Below, piece by piece: positions 34,872 through 42,826 of a DNA stretch of 64,000 nt. Every line of letters begins with the position of its first letter. The stretch's first letter is position 1. Under the pieces are notes generated by a model. It was not told the origin of the DNA, did not search any database, and saw nothing but the letters and a program-made list of their open reading frames with translations. The DNA comes from CAVURS01 sp963834425 (lineage in GTDB: Bacteria > Actinomycetota > Actinomycetes > Actinomycetales > CAVURS01): positions 86,127-150,126 of the forward strand of contig CAWIBR010000019.1 in assembly GCA_963834425.1 (NCBI GenBank). Direction: 5' to 3'. The position numbers were made by a program, and so were the translations under genes.

Positions 34872-36032
34872 ATGAGGACGCAGGTCGGCATCATCGGTGC
34901 CGGACCGGCCGGTCTGTTGCTCGGTCACCTGCTCCATCTCGCGGGCGTTGACTCGGTGATCATCGAGAACCGCTCTCGCGACTACGTCGAGGCCCGGATC
35001 CGGGCCGGGGTGCTGGAGCAGGCGAGCGTCGATGTGCTCGTGGACAGCGGCGTCGGAGGCCGGCTCCAACGCGAGGGACTGCGGCACGACGGGATCTACC
35101 TGCAGTGGCCGGGCCATCGGGAGCATCTGGACTTCCCCGACCTGTGCGGGCGCTCGGTCTGGATCTATGGCCAGACCGAGGTGGTCAAGGATCTGGTGGC
35201 CGCCCGACTGGCCGAGGGACTGCCGACCGAGTTCGAGGTCAGCGACACGACGGTGCACGACATCGACACCGACCGGCCACGGATTACCTATCGCGACGCC
35301 CAGGGTCGCCAGCAGTCGCTGGAGTGCGACGCGATCGCCGGCTGCGATGGCTTCCACGGCATCAGCCGCGAGGCCATCTCCCCTGCCGCGCAACGGATCT
35401 GGGAGCGGACCTATCCCTACGCCTGGCTCGGCATCTTGGCCGAGGTCGCGCCGTCGACCGACGAGCTGATCTACGCCTGGCACCCGGATGGCTTCGCCCT
35501 GCACAGCATGCGATCGCCGACGGTGAGCCGGCTCTACCTGCAGGTCGACCCGGACGAGGACATCGCCGCCTGGTCGGACGACCGGATCTGGACCGGCCTG
35601 CAGACCCGGTTCGCCCACGAGGGGTGGGAGCTGCAGACGGGGCCGGTGCTGGAGAAGAGCGTGCTGCCGATGCGCAGCTTCGTCTCGACGCCGATGCGCC
35701 AGGGCCGGCTCTTCCTGGCCGGCGATGCTGCGCACATCGTGCCGCCGACGGGGGCCAAGGGTCTGAACCTGGCCATCGCCGACGTCCGGCGACTAGCCCC
35801 TGCCTTGGTCGCGCTGGTGCAGGAGGGCCGGACCGAGCTGGCCGACGCCTACTCCGACGCTGCGCTGCAACGGGTTTGGCGCTGCACCCACTTCTCCTGG
35901 TTCATGACCTCGATGCTGCACCGCTCGGGCGATGCCTTCGACGCCGAGCTCCAGCTCTCGCAGCTGCGCTACATCGCCTCCTCTCGAGCGGCCGCCGAGA
36001 GCCTGGCCGAGAACTACACCGGCCTGCCGTGA
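34872..36032 (+). CDS. pobA: 4-hydroxybenzoate 3-monooxygenase
   Basis: A 386-residue flavoprotein hydroxylase. GIIGAGPAGLLLGHLLH (dinucleotide fold), RIRAGVLEQ near residue 43 (characteristic of PobA), the DG motif in AGCDGFHGISREAI, and FLAGDAAHIVPPTGAKGLN (FAD ribityl contact) are all present. It converts 4-hydroxybenzoate to protocatechuate with NAD(P)H and O2 in the cytosol, feeding pcaGH. ATG lies 60 bases after the regulator stop with ATGAGGCGGGC before it. Confidence 0.93.
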   Translation: MRTQVGIIGAGPAGLLLGHLLHLAGVDSVIIENRSRDYVEARIRAGVLEQASVDVLVDSGVGGRLQREGLRHDGIYLQWPGHREHLDFPDLCGRSVWIYGQTEVVKDLVAARLAEGLPTEFEVSDTTVHDIDTDRPRITYRDAQGRQQSLECDAIAGCDGFHGISREAISPAAQRIWERTYPYAWLGILAEVAPSTDELIYAWHPDGFALHSMRSPTVSRLYLQVDPDEDIAAWSDDRIWTGLQTRFAHEGWELQTGPVLEKSVLPMRSFVSTPMRQGRLFLAGDAAHIVPPTGAKGLNLAIADVRRLAPALVALVQEGRTELADAYSDAALQRVWRCTHFSWFMTSMLHRSGDAFDAELQLSQLRYIASSRAAAESLAENYTGLP

Positions 36033-36060
36033 CCCGGGGTAGACGGCACCGACCGCGGAA

Positions 36061-36076
36061 TGTTGACTGGGCAACA
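36061..36076. promoter_or_regulatory. Inverted repeat before the aldehyde dehydrogenase gene
   Basis: TGTTG - 6 bases - CAACA lies 58 bases upstream of the dehydrogenase ATG, in the 101-base gap after pobA. A TTGACT -35-like element overlaps its left arm. A regulator site for this gene is plausible. Confidence 0.4.
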
Positions 36077-36133
36077 AACGGCTGAGGGGTCCTTCCCGTC
36101 CGCAGCCGGCGACAACTGACGGAGGTCTCCCCC

Positions 36134-37594
36134 ATGCCACTCCTCGACGACGCCACCTGGCAGCGCAAGATCTACTCCTCCGGCTGGGTCGACGGCTCCG
36201 GTGAGCCCTACCCGGTCGTCTCACCGTCGACCGGTGAGCAGCTCGGCACGATGGGCCAGGCCACCCCCGATGACGTACGCCGAGCAGCCGCGACGGCCGC
36301 TGCCGCGCAACGAGATTGGGCGGCCGCGCCGTACAACGAACGAGCGGCCGTGCTGCGCCGGGCCGGGGATCTCTGGCACGCCAACGCCGAGGAGATCACC
36401 GGCTGGCTGATGCGGGAGACCGGGGCGATCGGCCCGTTCGGCGGCTTCCAGATCATGACCTCGGCCGAGGAGTGCTACGAGGCCGCGGCCCTGGCCTCCG
36501 CGCCGTACGGCGAGTTGCTCCGGTCGATGAACCCGCGGCTGAGCCTGGCCCGGCGGGTGCCGGTCGGCGTGGTCGGGGTCATCGCGCCGTTCAACGTGCC
36601 GACGATCCTGTCCATCCGCGCCGTGGCGCCGGCGCTCGCGCTCGGCAACGCGGTGCTGCTCAAGCCGGACCCCCGCACGGCGGTGGCTGGTGGAGCGGTG
36701 CTCGCCGAGATCTTCGCGCAGGCCGGGCTGCCGGACGGGCTGCTGCACGTGCTGCCGGGCGGCGTCGACGTCGGCGAGGCGCTCGTCACCGACCCCGCCG
36801 TGCGGGTCATCTCGTTCACCGGGTCGACCCGGGCCGGGCGCGCGGTGGCGACCTTGGCGGCTCAGCACCTCAAGCGCGTTCACCTCGAGCTGGGCGGCAA
36901 CTCGGCGCTGCTGATCCTGGACGACGTGGACGTCGACGCGGCCTCGTCGGTCGGGGCGTGGGGGTCGTTCGCGCACCAGGGCCAGGTCTGCATGGCCGCC
37001 GGCCGGCATCTGGTGCAGGCGGGGGTGGCCGACGACTACATCTCGGCGCTGGCGGCCCGGGCCGACCATCTGCCCGTCGGGGATCCCACCAGCGGGACCG
37101 TCGCGCTCGGGCCGGTCATCGACGCCGGCCAGCGCGACCGGATCCACCAGCTCGTGACCGGCTCGGTCGAGGCCGGGGCCCGGCTCGCAGCCGGCGGCAC
37201 CTACGAAGATCTCTACTACCGGCCCACGGTGCTGGCCGACGTGCCGACCACCTCACCGGCCTACACCGACGAGGTCTTCGGGCCGGTGGCGCCGATCGTG
37301 CGGTTCGACTCGATCGACGACGTCGTGCGACTGGCCGCGGACACGCCGTACGGGCTGTCGCTCGGGATCCTCACCCGCGATGTGATGCGCGGGCTGGAGA
37401 TCGCCGAGCGCATCCCGTCCGGCCTGGTCCACATCAACGACCAGACCATCAACGACGAGGCGACCATCCCGTTCGGCGGGGTCAAGGATTCGGGCACGGG
37501 CGCCCGGCATGGTGGCCCGCAGGCCAACCTGGACGCCTTCACCGACACCCAGTGGGTGACCGTGCGGGGCACGCTGCCGCAGTACCCGATGTAG
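36134..37594 (+). CDS. Benzaldehyde-type NAD(P)+ aldehyde dehydrogenase
   Basis: A 486-residue aldehyde dehydrogenase: ISFTGSTRAGRAV (cofactor loop), catalytic base in RVHLELGGNSAL, and nucleophile Cys in AHQGQVCMAAGRH near residue 284. NDQTINDEATIPFGGVKDSG and the overall length match benzaldehyde/vanillin dehydrogenases. Placed after pobA, it probably oxidises 4-hydroxybenzaldehyde or a similar aromatic aldehyde to the acid that PobA takes. GGAGGTCTCCCCC precedes the ATG. A terminator follows at 37652-37689. Confidence 0.87.
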   Translation: MPLLDDATWQRKIYSSGWVDGSGEPYPVVSPSTGEQLGTMGQATPDDVRRAAATAAAAQRDWAAAPYNERAAVLRRAGDLWHANAEEITGWLMRETGAIGPFGGFQIMTSAEECYEAAALASAPYGELLRSMNPRLSLARRVPVGVVGVIAPFNVPTILSIRAVAPALALGNAVLLKPDPRTAVAGGAVLAEIFAQAGLPDGLLHVLPGGVDVGEALVTDPAVRVISFTGSTRAGRAVATLAAQHLKRVHLELGGNSALLILDDVDVDAASSVGAWGSFAHQGQVCMAAGRHLVQAGVADDYISALAARADHLPVGDPTSGTVALGPVIDAGQRDRIHQLVTGSVEAGARLAAGGTYEDLYYRPTVLADVPTTSPAYTDEVFGPVAPIVRFDSIDDVVRLAADTPYGLSLGILTRDVMRGLEIAERIPSGLVHINDQTINDEATIPFGGVKDSGTGARHGGPQANLDAFTDTQWVTVRGTLPQYPM

Positions 37595-37620
37595 CCCATC
37601 TGCCCTGGACCAGATGGTGC

Positions 37621-37651
37621 CGAACGCAGACGGAACGCAGACGGAACGCAG
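37621..37651. repeat. Short tandem repeat GGAACGCAGAC
   Basis: About three direct copies of the 11-mer GGAACGCAGAC (first base of the first copy changed) lie between the dehydrogenase stop and the terminator hairpin. No function is evident. Confidence 0.5.
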
Positions 37652-37689
37652 ATCGGCGCCGGTCACCCGAGAGGGTGATCGGCGCCGAT
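37652..37689. terminator. Bidirectional terminator hairpin
   Basis: Arms ATCGGCGCCGGTCACCC and GGGTGATCGGCGCCGAT (17 bases, one mismatch) enclose the loop GAGA. It lies between the convergent ends of the aldehyde dehydrogenase (+) and the 41-residue ORF (-). No T tract. Confidence 0.75.
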
Positions 37690-37708
37690 GGGCGTCCTGA
37701 GCCGGAGG

Positions 37709-37834
37709 TCAGCGGGTGGCGCGACTCTTCCGGTTGAGCTCGATGACGCGAAGCTGCGCGTAGGCGATGTCCGCCCAGATGGCGGCGATCTTGTGGCTGA
37801 AGCCCGATCCCTGGACCGGGGCGTTGCTGGTCAT
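37709..37834 (-). CDS. 41-residue small protein
   Basis: The ORF MTSNAPVQGSGFSHKIAAIW continues with a helical ADIAYAQLRVIELNRKS region and ends at TGA 37709. It has a very strong ribosome site, AAGGAG, 7 bases before the ATG, its own terminator downstream and a promoter region shared with the divergent LysR gene. Nothing in it suggests a signal peptide or a membrane segment; the C-terminal half is amphipathic. Too short for most gene finders. Function unknown; divergence from LysR suggests it is that regulator's target. Confidence 0.65.
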   Translation of the reverse strand: MTSNAPVQGSGFSHKIAAIWADIAYAQLRVIELNRKSRATR

Positions 37835-37920
37835 TGCCTTCTCCTTGGTTCGCGGTGTGGGTGCTTGCTGCACTCCTTACAACACCGTGATCGGCAATCT
37901 AAAGCCCCACCATGAGTGCG

Positions 37921-37946
37921 GAATCTTCGCCCTGAGCCTAAGATTC
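37921..37946. promoter_or_regulatory. LysR autoregulatory operator
   Basis: Perfect inverted repeat GAATCTT - 12 bases - AAGATTC, ending five bases before the LysR ATG. TAAGAT (37939-37944) inside the right arm is six bases before the ATG and would be the -10 of a leaderless lysR transcript, so binding would repress it. A related CAATCTAAAG lies upstream near 37894. Confidence 0.6.
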
Positions 37947-37950
37947 TCTG

Positions 37951-38889
37951 ATGCTCGACTTGCGCCGTCTCGCCGTCCTCCACCAGTTCAGCGTCTCCGG
38001 GAGCATCACGGCGACGGCCGACGCCCTGGGCTACTCGGCGTCGGCCATCTCGCAGCAGCTGACCGCCCTGGAACGCGAGACCGGAGCCGTCCTCCTGGAG
38101 CGCACCGCGCGCAGCGCGACCCTCACGGACGCCGGCCGGTTGCTGGCCCGGCATGCGCGCACGCTGCTCGCCGACTCCGAGGCCGCCGAGGCCGACCTGG
38201 CCGCGCTGCTCGGCCGGGTCAGCGGCTTCCTGCACATCACGACCATCCCGAGCCTGGCGGCGCCGGTCGCGTCGGCGCTGGCCACGCTGCAACGGGAGCA
38301 TCCGGACCTGGAGATCGTGATGCGGCAGACCACGACTGACCAGGCCGCCGCCAACGTCGCCGACCACCTCAGCGACATCGCCGTCGCCGACGACTGGTCG
38401 ATGCGGGCGTGGCGGCCGCCTGAAGGGCTGAAGAAGCGCAAGGTCTTCACCGAGGCCGTCGTCCTCGCGGTCCCGGCCGACCATCCGCTCGCCGCGTTGC
38501 ACCGGCCGCTCAGTGCGAAGGAGTTCAGCACCGCCGTGGCCGAGATGACCTGGCTGTGTACGCCGGAGGGCCAGGGGTCGCGGGTGGCCGGGGACGAGCG
38601 GCTCGCCGAGGACTCCGCGACGCCGAGGCGGCGGTGGGAGTTCGAGGGGCTGCGGACCATCGCCGAGCTGGTGGCCGACGGCACCGGATGCGCGCTGCTG
38701 CCGGAGACGGTCGCCATGACCCAGCCGCCCGATCGGTTGCGCAGTCTGCGGCTGACTCCCAGCATGAACCGTCACGTGCACCTGCTGACCCGCGCGAGCA
38801 CCGCGACCAGCCCCACCATCGCGGTCAGCGTCGAGGCGATCATGGCCCGTCTGCAGGACGTCGTCGAGCTCGCCGAGTCCGCCGTCTGA
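37951..38889 (+). CDS. LysR-family transcriptional regulator
   Basis: A 312-residue LysR regulator. N-terminal helix-turn-helix: LHQFSVSGSITATADALGYS and ISQQLTALERETGAVLLER, with a periplasmic-binding-like effector domain after residue 90. It overlaps no neighbour; the divergent 41-residue gene 116 bases away is the natural target. Effector unknown. Confidence 0.9.
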   Translation: MLDLRRLAVLHQFSVSGSITATADALGYSASAISQQLTALERETGAVLLERTARSATLTDAGRLLARHARTLLADSEAAEADLAALLGRVSGFLHITTIPSLAAPVASALATLQREHPDLEIVMRQTTTDQAAANVADHLSDIAVADDWSMRAWRPPEGLKKRKVFTEAVVLAVPADHPLAALHRPLSAKEFSTAVAEMTWLCTPEGQGSRVAGDERLAEDSATPRRRWEFEGLRTIAELVADGTGCALLPETVAMTQPPDRLRSLRLTPSMNRHVHLLTRASTATSPTIAVSVEAIMARLQDVVELAESAV

Positions 38890-38915
38890 GGTCAGGCAAA
38901 GCCGCTGAGGACGAC

Positions 38916-39006
38916 GCGCCGGTACGCCGCGGGGCTGGCTCCGGCTCGCGGGGCACGGGAAGGACGCGAGTCACGAGCAGGACCCAGCCCGCGGCGTACC
39001 GGGCGC
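38916..39006. repeat. 91-base inverted repeat between convergent genes
   Basis: Arms of 23 bases (38916-38938 and 38984-39006) are complementary apart from two one-base bulges, with core GGTACGCCGCG / CGCGGCGTACC. The 45-base loop can form a further weak stem. It occupies the gap between lysR and the convergent MetE-like gene. It could be a bidirectional terminator, but the arms are longer and the loop larger than usual, so a small mobile repeat is possible. Confidence 0.55.
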
Positions 39007-39038
39007 TCTTGCTTCCCAGCGCCTTTGTCTTTTGAGCC

Positions 39039-40160
39039 CTAGCCCCAGACCTCGGCGGCGGTCTCGACGATCAGCGCGAGCTTGGCGACCTCTTCGTCGT
39101 AGCTCAGCACGTTGCCCTCGACGGTCGAGGAGAAACCGCACTGCGGCGACAGGCACAGCTGCTCGAGCGGGACGAACTTCGCCGCTTCATCGATCCGACG
39201 CTTCAGGCCGTCCTTGGACTCGAGCGCGCCCCGCTTGGTCGTGACCAGGCCAAGGACGACCTGCTTGCCCTCCGGCACGAACCGCAGCGGTGCGAACCCA
39301 CCCGAGCGCTCGTCGTCGTACTCCAGGAAGAAGCCGTCGACATCGAGCTGGCTGAAGAGCGCCTCGGCGACGAAGTCATAGCCACCCTCGGCCGCCCAGG
39401 ACGAGCGGAAGTTGCCGCGGCACATGTGCGTCGTGATCTGCATGCCCTCGGGCCGGCCGGCCAGCGCGGCGTTGATGTTGCGGATGTAGAGCTCGTGCTG
39501 GTGCTCGGCATCGCCACCCTGAGCGGCCACCATCGCGCGCTGCTGCGGGTCGTTGAGATAGGCCAGGCTGGTGTCGTCGAGCTGCAGGTAGGTGCAGCCC
39601 AGCTCGCCGAGTCGGCGGACCTGCTCGGCGTACGCCGCGGTGAGGTCGGTCCAGAACTCGTCCAGCTCCGGATAGATCGCCTGGTCGATGGCCGCCCGGC
39701 CGCCGCGGTAGTGGACCATGCTGGGCGACGGGATGGTCAGCTTCGGCGTCTGGCCTTCGCTCACGTGATCCTTCAGGAAGGTGAACGCCTCACCGAAGAT
39801 GGTGTGCGGCAACGAGATCCGCTCGTGGACGCTCAGCGCGGCCGACTCGAAGTCGAGCTCGCCGGCCTCGTTGCGGAAGTGCACCATGAGCTTCTCGTCG
39901 GTCTGGTCGACGCCGCCGAGCTGGTAGATGAAGTCCATGTGCCACGACGTACGCCGGAACTCGCCGTCGGTCGCTGTCTGCAGCCCGACGTCGCCCTGCA
40001 TCCGGATCACGTCCTGGATGCTGTCGTCCTCGATCGCCCGCAACGCCTCGGCGTCGATCTCTCCGGCGGCGCGTCGGGCGCGAGCTTCGAGCAACGCGGG
40101 CGGGCGCAGCAGGCTGCCGACGTGATCGGCGCGGAACGGTGCAGCGGTGCGTCGGGTCAT
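39039..40160 (-). CDS. Cobalamin-independent methionine synthase II-like protein
   Basis: A 373-residue stand-alone MetE C-terminal (UROD-superfamily) barrel. Zinc-ligand motifs are visible in ITTHMCRGNFRSS and LSPQCGFSST; the N-terminus FRADHVGSLLRP is typical. Enzymes of this type move alkyl groups between thiols (methionine synthases, coenzyme-M alkyltransferases), and the stand-alone class often has unknown substrates. ATG 40160 overlaps the MFS stop (ATGA), giving an operon MarR-MFS-MetE-like. Processing or export of a thiol adduct is one reading of that context. Confidence 0.85.
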   Translation of the reverse strand: MTRRTAAPFRADHVGSLLRPPALLEARARRAAGEIDAEALRAIEDDSIQDVIRMQGDVGLQTATDGEFRRTSWHMDFIYQLGGVDQTDEKLMVHFRNEAGELDFESAALSVHERISLPHTIFGEAFTFLKDHVSEGQTPKLTIPSPSMVHYRGGRAAIDQAIYPELDEFWTDLTAAYAEQVRRLGELGCTYLQLDDTSLAYLNDPQQRAMVAAQGGDAEHQHELYIRNINAALAGRPEGMQITTHMCRGNFRSSWAAEGGYDFVAEALFSQLDVDGFFLEYDDERSGGFAPLRFVPEGKQVVLGLVTTKRGALESKDGLKRRIDEAAKFVPLEQLCLSPQCGFSSTVEGNVLSYDEEVAKLALIVETAAEVWG

Positions 40161-41892
40161 GGGCCTAACGCTACGTCGACATCGGCGGGCGCCTCGCGCC
40201 CCCCTCGCAACAGCGACGCGACGCCGGCGATGGCGGACAGGATGGCCGAGACGGCGAAGACGATGGTCAGGCCGTGGTGGAACGGCTCGGAGATCAGCTC
40301 CGGGAAGAAGTGCCGCCCGGTGAGCGTCGCCTGGTTGGCCTTGGGCAGCGGTGCCGAGCGCTCCGCTCGGGGCAAGCAGGTGCGCGATCGGGTTGACGCC
40401 GAGGACGGTCGCGAAGAGCGACGACACCGGTGGCAGCGAGGCGACCTGGTGGGCGACGGTCGGAGAGACGCCTTGCTGCTGAAGCCCGCTCGACAAGGAG
40501 GCCGGCAGGCGGCTGGCCAGCCCGGCGATCATCAGCGAGAAGAAGATGCCGATGGACAGCGCCGTGCCCGGAGTTCTGGAACGTCGCCCGCATGCCCGAG
40601 GCCACGCCCCGCAGCCGGGCGGGGACACTGCCCATGATCGAGGAGGAGTTGGGCGCCGCGAACATCCCACCGCCGATGCCGTTGAGCGCGATCAGGGAGG
40701 CGAACGCCCAGTAGGAGAAGTTGACCGGCAGGAAGATCAGGCCGACGAAGCTGCCGCCGAAGATCACCATGCCGCCGGTGGCCAGCCCGCGCGCACCGAA
40801 CCGGTCGGAGAGCAGGCCGGACACCGGGCCGGCGACGAGCATGCCGGCGGTGAGCGGGAGCAGGAAGATCCCTGCATACAGCGGGGTCTGGCTGTAGTTG
40901 TAGCCGTGCAACGGAAGCCAGATGCCCTGCAGCCAGATGATCAGCATGAACTGCATCCCGCCGCGAGCGATCGAGACGGCCAACCCGGCAATGTTGCCCG
41001 CGGTGAACGCCCGGATCTTGAACAGCGCGAGCTCGAAGAGCGGGTCGACCACCCGACTCTCGATCACGACGAACGCCGCGAGCAGCGCCGCCCCGCCGAT
41101 CAGCAGGATGTCGACTGACGGCTTCGTCCAACCCATCGAGTGGCCGCCGTAGGGCTGGATGCCGTTGGTGATGCCGATCAGCAGGCCGCCGAGACCCACG
41201 GCGAAGGTGATGTTGCCCCACCAGTCGATCCGGCCCGGGTGCCGCTCCCCGTTGTCCCGCAGCTTGCGGTAGGCCCAGACCGTGCCGAAGACGCCGACCG
41301 GCACGTTGACCCAGAAGACCGCGCGCCAGTCGATGGCCGCGAGAATGCCGCCCGCCACCAGGCCGATGAACTGACCCGCCAGCGCCGAGACCTGGTTGAT
41401 GCCGAGGGCGAAACCCCTTTGATCCGAGGGGAATGCGTCGGTCAGGATGGCCGCCGAGTTGGCCATCAGCATCGATCCACCGACCGCCTGGAGCACCCGC
41501 CAGCCGATCAGCCAGACGGCGCCCTGCGCGCCCTTGAACGGGTCGAAGGAGAGCAGGATCGAGGCGACCGTGAAGACCATGAAGCCGGCGTTGTAGATCT
41601 TGACCCGGCCGTACATGTCACCGAACCGACCGACGGTGACCACGAGGACGGCCTGGACCAGGCGGTAGCCCATGATCATCCAGAGCAGGTAGACGACGTT
41701 GCCCGGCGCGAGCGGGTCGAGGTGGATGCCCCGGAAGATGGCCGGCAGCGCGATGATGATGATCGAGCCGTCGAGCGCCGACATGAACATTGCGGCCGTG
41801 GTGTTGGCCAGAGCCACCCACTTGTAGCGGTCTTCGGCCGATCCGGGCTCGGGGCCGGGCGAGGGTTGTCGGTGGGTGTCGGTCGCGACCAT
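40157..41892 (-). CDS. DHA2-type MFS multidrug exporter, two frameshifts
   Basis: A 14-TM EmrB/QacA-like transporter. The N-terminal two thirds are clean: ALDGSIIIIALPAIF (DHA2 motif), VTVGRFGDMYGRVK (motif A) and WRVLQAVGGSML. A shift near 40565 moves to GTALSIGIFFSLMIAGLASRL and another near 40370 to FFPELISEPFHHGLTIVF, ending at 40157. Joined length is about 578 residues, normal for the family. Overlaps the MarR stop upstream (ATGA). Proton-driven export across the inner membrane; substrate unknown. Confidence 0.85.
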
Positions 41893-42329
41893 CAGAGCTT
41901 CTGCGCCAACCGTTCGAGCAGGGGTACGGCGCTCATCAGCTGCGCCAGCTCGTCATCGGTGAAGCCGTCCGCGAGGGCCTCGGCCATGGTCTGGGTGCGC
42001 GTGTTGCGGCGGTTCCAGAGCAGCTTGCGCCCGCTGGCGGTCAGCTCCAGGACCACTCGACGACCATCCTCGGGGTCGGGCCGGCGGCGGATCAGCGCCC
42101 GGCTCTCGAGGGCGGCCAGGGTCGCGCCCATCGACTGCGGGCTGATCTGCTCGAGCTTGGCGAGCGCGCTGGACGTTGCCGGACCCCCACGGTCCAGGCG
42201 GGCCAGCGCCGAGGTCTCGGACAGCGTCAGCTCCCCGTCGACCTGGACCTGGCGCAAGCGGCGTACGAGCAGGCCGACGCTGACCCGGAGCGCGCCGGCG
42301 ACCTGGTCGACATCGGGTCGCTGACTCAT
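41892..42329 (-). CDS. MarR-family regulator
   Basis: A 145-residue winged-helix protein with LTLSETSALARLDRGGPATS, LEQISPQSMGATLAALESRA and the wing RRRPDPEDGRRVVLELT. It is first of the operon and overlaps the MFS start by four bases, so it is the expected repressor of the pump. TAGGCT (42336-42341, minus) six bases before the ATG is a leaderless-type -10, and the adjacent ACTTATCAGT is an imperfect palindrome that may be its operator. Confidence 0.9.
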   Translation of the reverse strand: MSQRPDVDQVAGALRVSVGLLVRRLRQVQVDGELTLSETSALARLDRGGPATSSALAKLEQISPQSMGATLAALESRALIRRRPDPEDGRRVVLELTASGRKLLWNRRNTRTQTMAEALADGFTDDELAQLMSAVPLLERLAQKL

Positions 42330-42423
42330 GTCGTCAGCCTAAACTGATAAGTCCAGCCTTAGCAATGTCCCAGCGCCAGCGGTCGGCCAGCCACGGCCGA
42401 CCCCGGTGTCGCCCGCCGCGACC

Positions 42424-42768
42424 TCAGACCGGGGACTCGGCCTCCTCCAGCGTCAGCTCCGCCGTCGGCTCGACCTCGAGCCGCTCGTCCGGGATCGGCT
42501 GGCCGCTGCGCACCGAGAGACCGTAGGTCCCTTCGGCGAGCCGCTGATCGGCCCGGTCGAGCGCGGCGAGCTTGTCGTGCAGGCTCGCGACGATCGCGCT
42601 CTCCACGGCCTCCTCGGTGCGGGGCTGGGACACGTCGCCCAGATCCCCGACCGCAGCCTCGGCCACGGCATCGCGATCGTCACTGCCAGCGGCGAGGGTC
42701 TCCCGAAGGAGTCGCTCGACGTCGGCCCGCTCGGTGCGGAGCAGTTCAGCGGCTCGGTCGTTGTCCAT
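42424..42768 (-). CDS. DksA/TraR-like protein lacking zinc cysteines
   Basis: A 114-residue protein with the DksA-type coiled-coil region (RAAELLRTERADVERLLRE, then LHDKLAALDRADQRLAEG) and the zinc-finger-region scaffold GTYGLSVRSGQPIPDERL. In canonical members that scaffold reads GxYGxCxxCGxxI and ends with two more Cys; all four are replaced here. It may still bind RNA polymerase as cysteine-poor DksA relatives do. ATG 42768 follows GTGAGGACGCGC. Monocistronic. Confidence 0.8.
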   Translation of the reverse strand: MDNDRAAELLRTERADVERLLRETLAAGSDDRDAVAEAAVGDLGDVSQPRTEEAVESAIVASLHDKLAALDRADQRLAEGTYGLSVRSGQPIPDERLEVEPTAELTLEEAESPV

Positions 42769-42826
42769 GCGCGTCCTCACGTCGGCGGGTGGCGGGTTGC
42801 CCGCCACCCGCCAGTCTCACACGCGA

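Noticed and set aside
40160..40175. TAGCGT seven bases before the MetE-like start as a leaderless promoter
   Set aside because: It lies inside the 3' end of the overlapping MFS gene, so coincidence is likely, and the gene is coupled by ATGA.
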